Source of the DNA: Nymphaea colorata
Taxonomy: Eukaryota > Streptophyta > Magnoliopsida > Nymphaeales > Nymphaeaceae
Assembly: GCF_008831285.2 (NCBI RefSeq)
Contig: NC_045140.1
Coordinates: forward strand, 22,524,131-22,588,130
DNA length: 64,000 nt
Reading direction: 5' to 3'
Below are positions 38,869 through 50,491 of this stretch, one piece after another. The translations under genes and the position numbers were made by a program. A model generated the notes under the pieces. The model was not told where the DNA came from, searched no databases, and worked only from the letters and a program-made list of their open reading frames with translations. Within the stretch, counting starts at the first letter, position 1. Every line of letters begins with the position of its first letter.

Positions 38869-39690
38869 TCCCCACTTCCCACATTTTAAATTTTCTTTGG
38901 TTTTTCTGAAGAAAATCTCAAGAAAAATTTGACAACTAAATGGTGTATGAAATACCTAAAATATGAGAGGATATAAATGCTAAAGGGAAAAAAGAACATT
39001 TTATTTGGTTGACGCTGTAGATATTAAAAAAATCAAAATTTCGAAATATCTTAGTTCCCTTGGTACCTTCTAGGCACAAAAGGATGGCTCGGAATGATTG
39101 TCACAAATAATGGGTGTCTTTTGGAAAGATCATGTTAGAAATGGCGAAATAAGGCAAAGGCATGAATTCAATTTTGGTAGTGAGTAAATATTACCAAAAG
39201 GAAAATATAATGAAAATGTGCGTTTTTACTATGATATTGTCAAGAGCATTTCCCCAAAAATTAGAAATATTTTAAAGTTGGACAAAACATACAAAATATT
39301 AGCGTATCCATCGTTGTTCTAAACGCTAGTCTAGATAATAGTAATAAAAGTTAGCATGGTGATCACCAACTATTTGCTAAGAGAAGATAAAACAAAATGA
39401 TGCATCAAAAGTTTGTTGATCTTGATATCCATTAAGACAAAATATTAGCGTATCCATCGTTGTTCTAAACGCTAGTCTAGATAATAGTAATAAAAGTTAG
39501 CATGGTGATCACCAACTATTTCCTAAGAGAAGAAAAAATGAAATGATGCATCAAAAGTCTGTTGATCTTAATATCCATTAAGACAGCTATAGCTTCAGCT
39601 GATCATACCTGGCAATTCCCAGTGACAATCAAGAATCTAAAAGCTTATCGATTTTGTTTTTTGTTTTTCAACCAGCAGTAGGAGAAGCAC
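38869..39690 (-). pseudogene. Duplicated fragment of SRFR1 intron 3 and exon 3
   Basis: This stretch closely resembles 33714-34370 inside SRFR1. It starts at a shared CCCCACTTCCCACATT, runs through the 5' two-thirds-kilobase of intron 3 nearest exon 3, and ends about 75 bases into the exon 3 copy (GATCATACCTGGCAATTCCC against GATCATACCTGGGCAATTCC in the gene). The exon copy has lost a base at the splice-proximal codon, has an expanded T tract, and stops abruptly, so it cannot encode protein. It contains a 146-bp internal tandem duplication absent from the parent. It lies about 2.2 kb beyond the SRFR1 start codon, in the same orientation. Confidence 0.85.
39291..39582. repeat. 146-bp tandem duplication within SRFR1 fragment
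   Basis: The unit starting ACAAAATATTAGCGTATCC and ending ATATCCATTAAG is present twice (39291-39436 and 39437-39582) with few differences (for example TTTGCTAAG against TTTCCTAAG). The parent SRFR1 intron has a single copy. Confidence 0.9.
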
Positions 39691-42600
39691 CGTCTGTGCA
39701 TCACGAGTATGGACTGACAACGGTGAGAAACATCACCGTATAGCTTCTGTGGACAAAAATATCACAACTATAGATCTGTACCGGTGACTTAGAGGGCCGC
39801 TATAGTATCTTATTCGTTATCATTTTTATATGTTTTTTTTATTTATGACTTGGAAAAAAGAAAAGAAAAAAAATCTCCAAATTAACTATTTTCTCAAGAA
39901 GACATGCTTTCAATTGGCAATTGGCGAGAAAAGTTTTTTCTTGCTTGGTTTAAGCGGCCTGTGGCAGATGGCATAAGTTACATTAAGTTTCAATTCTATC
40001 GGATGTCTTCAAGGTGACCCATAATTTCATGAGTTGGGGTGCTTTTGATGGGCCGAAGAGTTCCTTGGCTCTACTTCCGTCAGAATGTTTTGTGACTCCA
40101 AACAGAAAACCAAATGAATCTCTCTAGTATGACCTTTTTCTCTGAATTTCAGGGCAAAAAAATGTGAAACAAATGAACTCCACTCTGTTCGTTGTGCTCT
40201 TGTAACCTTCATCCTTAGGCAACGTTAACACTTTGTTAATGCAGTAATTATTAACAATCTGAATGGTTTTACTGGTGATTAGCGTATAACATAATAACAC
40301 TGTATCTCCGATTCTCTAAATGCTTAAATGCCCATGGTGATACGACGAATGATAGATTCACACCTCACTGTAACTCTTGGTTGAAGCCAAGAGGCATGAA
40401 AAATTGCTGCAAAACAAATGCAGAAAGCCATCCTCCGCTTGCTCACAAAGAGAGCACCAGCTCGGAATTAGAACCAATCCGTGAGAGAGAGGATCAAGAG
40501 AAACCTCCATCTACTCTATGTCAACGCCTAAAAAATGGGAATCGAACATCAGATGTGTCTCTCCCTAGCTGCACAACCAACTACATTCTACTAAAAGAAT
40601 CTGAATTTTTATGCGGAAATTTTGCTTTTTCATCTTTTGGTGAAACATGAAAATGGTCTTGTTGTTCAACATACATGCATGTGTGTGTTCATGTAATTTT
40701 GTTTTCATGCATGGTTATCTGCAAGCAGGTTGGGTTGCGGTTTAATTGCACAGATCTTGTGTGATTATCGCATTGCGTTTGACAGATCGATTTTTTGAGT
40801 TTCGTCAGACAAGATTTTCAAGAATGGTTACACAAAATTGATTTCTAGAACGAAATTGAATGAAGTTAGTTCAATTGCATTGCATTCAACGAATTAGATT
40901 TACCATATCTTATCTTTTGGATGTTCATAAATTAATGTAGATTACTCCAGTATAAGCAAAAGGAAATAATATCGGCTTTTAATCTCAATCAAAATCTTAT
41001 GTGAATGAACTTTTAAGCAAACGAATCTAAATACTGGTGATGGTCACCACCTATAGGTTTCCAAGGTGAGATCATCACCGGTATAGCTTTCGTGGCAGAT
41101 CCATACCCTGACTTGCTATACATGTGGGTGAGTCACTGGTATATCCAGGGAGTACCGGTGATTGCAATCACCGGTGGAGGAGTCACCGTAAAAGAGCAAT
41201 GGAGTGAGTTGCATGCACTGTTAGATGCACACAACCCATATATGGCGTAAGGGCAGGAGGGACATTTCTATAATTTTTTAAAAGAATGTTCATCTGTCTA
41301 TTTTTTTAATTTTTTTTTATTTTTCTCTTTGCAAAAGTTTTCTTTTTCTGTATGAAATGAGGTCATTTCATCATTTAACCATACTGTTGTACACTATAAC
41401 ACATATTCGGAGATGGGTTCCCAATATTCTCCTAATATGTCTATGTGATGTATATATTGGTGAACACAATTATAATTTAGCAAAAAAGGGACATGACCTT
41501 CGTACAAAATTTGATCTAATGGCAATGCTAGTTAATGAACCTCTAACACCTCGACCCAAAACTAAATCCATGGTTCCACAGACCTTAACCAGGCAAGTAG
41601 TATGTGGAGAAAAGGGTTTAAACAAAACCATAGCAAAGTAGTATGTGGGGAAAAGGGTTTAAACAAACCATAGTAAATGGCGTAAACGAGTTTAGGCTTT
41701 ACAGCCGTCATGAATTCCGTTCGAAAACTCAACTGCGAGGCAAATTTAAGCCACTCAAACGCTTGAGACACGTAAAAGCTTGAATTCACCAAGCGCACAG
41801 ATAGATGTGCTCCTATGCACATCTTCCACTTCATCAACAGCTCAACTAAGGTATATGAATGAAGTCTTTGTTTTTTGATGTGTCGAGAAAAACTTGGCCC
41901 TGCATTAGCAAAATGGCAATTTTACTATTGATCGAACAATTGAAGGTTTTTCAAAAGAACACCACGCTTTTCATTCTCTTCCAGAAAGATTTCATATAAA
42001 AGTTTAACTCGAGATTGCTTGTAAACTCGGTAAATTCAAAAGTTCTAATGGAAGCACAGTTTTCATGGTCATGGGCAATAGGGTCTTCAATTTCCCCAAA
42101 ACAAGAGACCCAGCTCAACTCCAAATTTTGGCAGTAAGGAAAATTCAGAAACTATGAGTCTCCAAAATGAGTGTTTACTCTCCAAAATTGAAACTCACTT
42201 TATTTTCGGTTCTTTTTTTTCATAACGAACCATAAAAATCGAGATCAGGTCGCCGTCCGTTGGAGTCGCCCAACAACATGGGCCACTGATCTCCATTGCC
42301 TGGCAAGTTGTGTCGCTAAAATCCTCCTCGAATGGGCGACCTTTTAAGGTAAAAGGGGTGGGCAACTGGATCCTGATTCCAAACCATAATTAAAGATGTA
42401 AACTGCAGGTTTGAAATTGATAAACCCTAAGTTGAGAATCATGTTCCATATAATTTGGGAAGACATCTCATAGCCTGGAACAAGAACTACCATTCAAGTT
42501 GCAACTCTCAATTTGATTACATGGATGATTTGCATATTCCAAATAATGTACTTCTTATGTAGACCCTTAGGCTTTTGAACCTTGAAATCACATCCATACG

Positions 42601-43174
42601 GTTTGCTTTGTGAGATACAAAGCTCAAATATGGGTCGCCATCCATGCCGGAACGGATTCGGTCGGGACTTTAGAAATACTTGGGAATGTGCTTCAGGAGA
42701 TCATGATCAGTGAGCTATATATATATATATATATTATACAGATATATGAGTTCAATGAGTACCAATAACGACAATAACATGTCCTTTTATTAAAAAGAAT
42801 CTATAACAAGAAAGGAACAAGAAAGGCAATCAAAATTGTTCAGCAAGAGAACCTCTGAACATTTACGGGATGGAATCGATTCAAAGCTTCAGACTGATCT
42901 GAGACGACACATTTGTTACATACATACACACCAAGCATGCATAAGCTTCAAATTTTTCGTGGAGAAAACACCAATAATACAAGGTATCCGATTCACAATT
43001 CATGTTTTCCTTTTTTTCCCTCCACACTACCATGAATTCAAGAGACCATCTTATTTGCCTGAAAAAAGGAAGAAAACAAAAATAATAAGAAAGAACACTA
43101 CAGTCTATAGATTACTTTCTACCAGGAAATTCCTGGGACAACCAGACAGGCTCACTGACCTGGTCTGCCAAGCC
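39691..43174. other. Intergenic with CACCGGT-type repeats
   Basis: No supported gene. CACCGGT/TCACCG words are concentrated at 39690-39790 and 41030-41190, including a perfect 22-bp palindrome (41154-41175). A short tandem repeat (about 41597-41685, unit about 45 bp starting AGTAGTATGTGG) follows. The last few hundred bases should include the 3' UTR of the minus-strand VEP1-like gene. Confidence 0.45.
41030..41190. mobile_element. Possible transposon subterminal zone (CACCGGT array)
   Basis: Repeated words CTGGTGAT, CACCGGTATAGCTT, GTCACTGGTAT, TACCGGTGATTGCAATCACC and GTCACCGTA occur in both orientations. A matching cluster lies 1.3 kb away at 39690-39790 (CACCGTATAGCTTCTGTGG, TGTACCGGTGAC). 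Paired arrays of this sort are typical of subterminal regions of CACTA-like elements. No termini or transposase were found. Confidence 0.35.
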
Positions 43175-44640
<1,466 letters not shown>

Positions 44641-47600
44641 CCTCACTCCGATCTCGATTCCTCCGGCGTGTAGAGCGAGAGAGGGAGCGACAGAGAGAAA
44701 GAGAGAGAGAGATAGAGATGACGTGCTTAACCAACCTTACGCACACCTTGATGATTTCTTCAGAATGAGAATGACGAAGTTAACCCCCACGCCGGCCGAG
44801 TGTATTCTTCTGCTAAGGGAGGAATGCATGAGCCAAGAAGCATGGACGGAGGGTAGTTAAGTCATCCAGTAAGTTTTGGCAATACGTGTCCTTTGCTGTC
44901 TGCGCTACCCGTCCAGTCTGAGTTGGAATGACAGATATACGTAACTCGCACATCGTGAAACTGCTAGAGAAGATAAAAAGAACCTTTTGAGCAAAAGCTC
45001 GCATGCATGAACACGAACAGGAAACTTAGCAGTTCAAGGTCGGACAAGAAATAAAACAATATCACATTCTGTGTTCATGTACATGAAGAATTCATTTATA
45101 TGAAAAAGGGAAAAGGAAGATGAAATTTGATTTGCCTTAATGAAATTTTATTTATCTACAAAGGGAAGGGTATCATCATTTTTTTAAGTGACACTTCTAC
45201 ATGATGCCTGCAGCATCATCTCAACCTACTGTTCTCCTCATTTCTTTTCCCATCTATAAGCTAGGACCTTGGACCACCTCCCTCCAGTCATCCCATTTAT
45301 GCTAGAGGGTTATGATAGGAGTAGTGACAGTCGGTGGCTACCAACAACAACCTCGTATACTTACGAAGAAAAAAAGGTCCTTTCTTGATTTAGATCGATG
45401 AACGCATTGATCATAAGCCTTATACATATCGATAAGAAACCAGATCTTGGCATCACAAATTATGGGACAGACCAGAAAATTCAGAAGAATCCATTAGTCT
45501 GCTTAGGGCAGGTAAAGTTAGGATATATATATAACACACACACACAGTCGACCTTACATTATACTCGAACTTCATGTAGAAAATTTCATGGTTTCGCATT
45601 TTTATTAGCAGAATAGCGCAAAGAGAAACATATGCAACTTGGGTCCCATGTTTATGTCATTCAAAAGATCCTTCTTTCTTTACTTTATTCTTACTTCGGA
45701 AAAGTCCACACTATATCTATAGATACTATGAATCAATCAGGTGGGAGAGAGAGAGAGGGAGGGGTAAATGAAAGTTTCGACAAGAAAACCAAGGGTAAAT
45801 CCCGACCACCACGCCTTAAGACATAGCATCAGCGGTAAAATTTTGTTCAAACTCCCCTTGTCTGTGACCATAGAACGAGAGATGCGAACAATCGCTTTCG
45901 TTCCAGAATTTGCGTTTCATGAACTGTACAAGAAACACGGAGATATAATAATACAAAGGATGCCACTTCAGCGGTCACCCAACTTTCTAATATTTCTCCA
46001 ATCCAATACAAAGCATTAGCAGAATACAAGAATTCTGCTTCCAATCGGTTGCTTACTTTCAGTTTTTTCTGACAATGAAAGGCTAATTAGATTGCAACAT
46101 TAACAAGTTACCTTTCTGCAGTGGTCATCAACAAATAAATAGAAATATAAACATGAACCTACCAGTCAAAGTAGCCGTGATGACGACCGATGGATGGCGC
46201 AATAAGAGCAAAAACAGTGCTCAAATTTGGTTGGTGAAAATGAGATTAAGTCCTACTTGGTTGTGAAGATAAGGAATAGACACGAAGTTAACAATTAACG
46301 TTGACAACTCCACCTGTACGAGAAAGCATATCAGATAGATCATAAATCATAGTTACTAGGCTCCTGGCGGTGCGCAGCAGGCTTGTGTAGGCATAAACTT
46401 TCTGAAAGCCACCAGCATCTGAGGAACTGTTCTGATGGAAGGACTGCAAGATGTAAGAGCAACCTACCCTTCGCTGAGAAACTGCATACCTTATCAAACA
46501 TGGAGGAACAGTCACATGGATATCATCTTTGAGCGCCGGCATCTTTCACATGTGATTGAGAAGAATTGACAATTCCAAAACTTCTGATCTGGTCATTAAG
46601 TTCAACTTTAGAGCTCTTTAAGAATTTTCTTTATCCAAACTTGAAAATTCCAAAATGCCCCTGTTGGAGATTATATTTCAAAAATAGACGCTCTCAGGCA
46701 AAGAAGCATACTACCTTCTCTTTGAGCATGCGGTCCTGGAGATGCACTGAGTTGTGAACTCCAAATGCGAGTAAAAGTCGCGGGAATTCCTGATGGAACC
46801 ACACCAAATAACATTTTTATATTGCTACTTTTTTGCAGAAAGGAAAAGATGAATAAATATCACCAACAAGGATACAAACATAAGTCAGCCAAATCTGTGG
46901 ACATTATTAATGATTATTCATATACATATTTGCCGACATTCCCTGTTCATTTTTCAATCACAGTATGAAACCTATAAGATAAAAAGCTGGGAACCAACAA
47001 AATATATCCACCAATGAGATGCATCCCCTCATTATGTGTAATGAACACTACATAATATGACAATTTATCCTAATGGATATGCAAGGGAAAAACACCTCTA
47101 TAATGTTGACATCACCAACCATCCAAGTGCCACAAATGAATGCACCAAGAAAAGTACTCCAGATCATGACATTTAGAAACAGTATTAGGTTCACTAACTA
47201 TATATCACAAAATTTTCTGCAAAAAACAAAAGTTATTTGGATTTCAGATGCACAATTATTTGGATTGAAACTTTAGAAAGCAATTAATATGCCAGAACGA
47301 ACAGCATTCTATAACTTGAGCTCCAAGGATGATAAACATGGAAAGAAAATTTTGATATTTGAGAGGCAATGTTGGCAGTTAAACCTCAGAAGGATCCAAA
47401 TACAAGTCCTCTTGCAGGAGAGCCCCAGACCTCACTGATTATCAAAATTAACCAAAAGAGCAAGATAAGACCCGTAAAGACAAATACACACTAGAAGGTT
47501 TTCAATGTTCCATGTGCCAATTTAATTAAAATGAATGTAAATATCAAAGTCCGATGCACCATGTCTAGCACAACAGAAACATAAATAGAAATTGTTTTCA

Positions 47601-48133
47601 ACAGGTAAATTGAAAATAAGATTATAACACAGGTAAAATCAATATTACACATCTCGACCACAACCCTTTAGCCCTAGCAACAAAAAAGAAACAAATTCAT
47701 AACAAGCGATACATTTAACATTATCCAGAACAAGGCAATAGCAAAGAGAGATCAACAGAAAAAAGATAAACTAATTTAAGAGATGGTCAGAAATCAGATT
47801 TTACAACAAATTTGTATTAGCTTCTTGCTTATTTACAAAAATCAAACATCTTAACAGGAAAGCAGGGATCAGACTCTTTTTCTCGCTTTTGTCCCTTTCA
47901 AAAACCATGTCTCATGTCAGACATGCACATTTCTGCTGAAATGTTAATTCAACCTATGAATATCTATACAGGCTGTACACTTGAGATGTCAATCCAGTAA
48001 ATAATCATAGAACCAGAACAAATCCTATAACCATCCACTTGTTATTTATGCACTGCCTCGCGAAATCCAACCATGTTGATCCTGCCAGGCACATAATATG
48101 AACTTCCATAAGTTTGCAGATGATAGTTTGTGC
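44641..48133. other. Intergenic between VEP1-like and PPR genes
   Basis: The first part is the promoter and 5' UTR of the VEP1-like gene, with a CT/GA tract at 44690-44720. I found no supported gene. A minus-strand frame at 46288-46542 (84 codons) has gene-like composition but no recognisable motif and may be a 3' UTR exon or noise. The region just below 48134 should hold the PPR gene 3' UTR. Confidence 0.4.
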
Positions 48134-50491
48134 TTAACGACTTCTTATCCTTCCAGAGAGTCGGGATTCTTCATCCTTTGAGATATGTGGATCAAGTTTC
48201 CGAAGGTTCGATACAAATGCTTCTGCCTCTTCTTTTCTTCCCTGTTTGCAATAACCATCGACAATTGAATTGTACGTTGCCTGATTTGGCTTACACCCAC
48301 ACTTTGCCATGTACCGAACAACTTCTATTGCTTCCACAAACATCGATTGAGATACATAACTGGAAATGAATGTATTATAAGTAACTACATCAGGGCTAAT
48401 CCCCACAGCATTCATTTCTGAGAGGATGCGGGAAGCATCTCTCAAATGCCCCTCCCGACTGTAAGCATATATAACAGTATTATAAGATATAAGATCTGGC
48501 TTTCGGCCTTTTGCTTGAATTTCTCTGAGAATTTCCTCTGATCTTGTGTAATTTCCAATCCTACTGTACATGTACATTAAGGTATTGTACGTTGTCAAGC
48601 TTGGAGTGAATCCACTTTCCTTTATGAAATTCAAGATTTCATTTGCTTTTGCCAACATGCGCCTTCTACCATAAATTGAGATCATTGCATTTAGAGTAAC
48701 TAAATCTGGCAAGCAGCCTCGTCTCCGTAACTCCAAGAAAGCCCGCTCTGCTTCAACAAGGAGGTCACTCTTGCTGTTGACCAGAACAAGGGTTTTTAGA
48801 AGCACACAATGTGGTGGAACGACCCCAGAATATATTTCATCGGCAAGGGCACACATCCGATCTAACTGCTTGGCGTTTGCATAAGCATGGAGCAATGAGC
48901 AGTACGTAAGTTCATTAGGTTTACATCTTCCATCCTGCATCTCAGCTAGGATCGTCTCAGCCTGTTTCCAAAGCCCTCCACGACCCAATGCTGCCAATAC
49001 TGCATTGTAAGTGGAAAGGTCAGGACCTATACCAGCAGTTAGCATTCTTCTATATATCACCATAGCCTGATCAAACAGCCCACATCTACTATATGCACTA
49101 ATCAAAGTATTAAAGGTCTCCCTCTCTGGGATAAATCCAGCTTTCTTCATCTCCTTGAACACTCCTGACACTTCCAAGTGCATCCCATTCTGTCCAAACA
49201 CAGCCAACAATGTATTCCATGTTACTACATCTGGCGTATATCCATAAGACCTCAGCTCTTCAAAAACCTTCATCATCTCACCAAACTTTCCTCTGTTCCC
49301 GTGCATCTTGAGGAGAGCATTGAAAGTACAAAGATTTGGCTTGCATCCCACATTCTTCATCTCCTCGAAAATTCTCGTTGCAGATTCATCTTTGCCACTC
49401 TTTTCGAAACCCGACAAGAGAGTTGTGTAAGTAAAAACATCTGGGTTGATTCCCTTAGTTTCCATTTGGCTCTTGAGCTCCATAGCCTCATCAAGAAGAC
49501 CATCTCTAGCATGAGCAGAGATAAGAGAATTGTACGTCACAATTGTTGGCGGAAACCCATTATCTTCCATCTCCTTCAACACATCCAAAGCTTCCTTATG
49601 CTTCCTGCACTTCCCGTAAACGTCCAACAGCGCATTATATGTTACTTTATCTGGCGAAAAACCCATTGATTTCATCTCCTTGAAGAATCCGGCAGCCTCT
49701 TCGTGCAGAGAACCACGACGGCAGGCGCTAATTAGAGTATTATATGAATAAGGATCAGGGGAAATCCCATCATTCTTCATTGAATTGAACAAGGAAAGCG
49801 TCCTATTCCACGGCATCCCCATCTTGCCATACACATTAAGCATCACATTATACGTTATTAGCGTAGGCCTACATCCAATGTCATTCATCTTCTCAAACAA
49901 AGAGACTGCATCCCTATACCTACCGTTCCTAGAGCAAGCAGTAATCAAAGAAGTGAAGGCATAGACATCCAGGACAAATCCATCTCTCTCCAAGCTATCA
50001 ACCAACGAAAACGCATCAGCAATGCGACCATGGCTACCAAGAATGCGAATCAGCACCGCAAGCGAACGACCGTTAACACTAAAATTCTCAAGTTTCCTCG
50101 CCCATTCGTACAATTTGAGAGCGGTTTCCCATTTTTTGTGAAACCCCAACGACTTTATCATTCCCACAAGGTCTCCCTCGACGAATTCGCCCATACCCAC
50201 ATCGAGAAATCCGTCGAAATCTACGTCTTCACACTCAAGAAGGGTTCTGAGCATTTTCTTACCATTTGGGGAAACACCATCGTCGCTCCACGGCTTCCCT
50301 CGATTAGAGTCATCGCACTTCCCGAGCCGGGACCTTCTGGTTGTGGGAAGAGGTTGGTTAGTCTCGAGAAGGAGATGCTTCAACACAGGGGACAACGAAG
50401 AAGAGCTCGATTGGTTGGTGGACTCGCTGAAGACTGGTTTTGATGGAGGGGGACCGGGTAATAAGAGGGGAAGAGCGAGCCTCTCAGTCAT
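48134..50491 (-). CDS. P-class PPR protein, At5g02860-type
   Basis: Intronless 785-codon frame, typical of plant PPR genes. After a Pro-rich N-terminus (MTERLALPLLLPGPPPSKPV, possibly part of an organelle leader) and a spacer with GKPWSDDGVSP, about 18 consecutive 35-residue PPR motifs run from roughly residue 135 to 770; examples are KVTYNALLDVYGK, VVTWNTLLAVFGQNGM, RETFNTLISAYSRCG, ELTYCSLLHAYAN and QATYNSIVDGYCKQG. No E, DYW or SMR domain follows, so it belongs to the P class, which binds organellar RNA to stabilise, process or help splice or translate it. The block order and near-identical segments (NGM..EVSGVFKEMK.AGF.PERETFNTLISAYSRCG pattern) indicate the Arabidopsis At5g02860 orthologue. 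Fifth/last residue pairs are mostly N/D. Target RNA and organelle are not known to me. Confidence 0.93.
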   Translation of the reverse strand: MTERLALPLLLPGPPPSKPVFSESTNQSSSSSLSPVLKHLLLETNQPLPTTRRSRLGKCDDSNRGKPWSDDGVSPNGKKMLRTLLECEDVDFDGFLDVGMGEFVEGDLVGMIKSLGFHKKWETALKLYEWARKLENFSVNGRSLAVLIRILGSHGRIADAFSLVDSLERDGFVLDVYAFTSLITACSRNGRYRDAVSLFEKMNDIGCRPTLITYNVMLNVYGKMGMPWNRTLSLFNSMKNDGISPDPYSYNTLISACRRGSLHEEAAGFFKEMKSMGFSPDKVTYNALLDVYGKCRKHKEALDVLKEMEDNGFPPTIVTYNSLISAHARDGLLDEAMELKSQMETKGINPDVFTYTTLLSGFEKSGKDESATRIFEEMKNVGCKPNLCTFNALLKMHGNRGKFGEMMKVFEELRSYGYTPDVVTWNTLLAVFGQNGMHLEVSGVFKEMKKAGFIPERETFNTLISAYSRCGLFDQAMVIYRRMLTAGIGPDLSTYNAVLAALGRGGLWKQAETILAEMQDGRCKPNELTYCSLLHAYANAKQLDRMCALADEIYSGVVPPHCVLLKTLVLVNSKSDLLVEAERAFLELRRRGCLPDLVTLNAMISIYGRRRMLAKANEILNFIKESGFTPSLTTYNTLMYMYSRIGNYTRSEEILREIQAKGRKPDLISYNTVIYAYSREGHLRDASRILSEMNAVGISPDVVTYNTFISSYVSQSMFVEAIEVVRYMAKCGCKPNQATYNSIVDGYCKQGRKEEAEAFVSNLRKLDPHISKDEESRLSGRIRSR

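Noticed and set aside
46288-46542. 84-codon minus-strand frame as a separate gene
   Set aside because: Balanced composition but no motif, no clear splice partner and no neighbouring exon; left as unassigned intergenic DNA.
48076-48088. TTGATCCTGCCAG, identical to 13 bases near the start of eukaryotic 18S rRNA
   Set aside because: Flanking bases do not continue as 18S rRNA, so this is a chance or vestigial match in the PPR 3' flank.
49178-49669. Open + strand frame opposite the PPR gene
   Set aside because: It lies wholly within the PPR coding region, in the antisense frame of repeat motifs, with no independent support.
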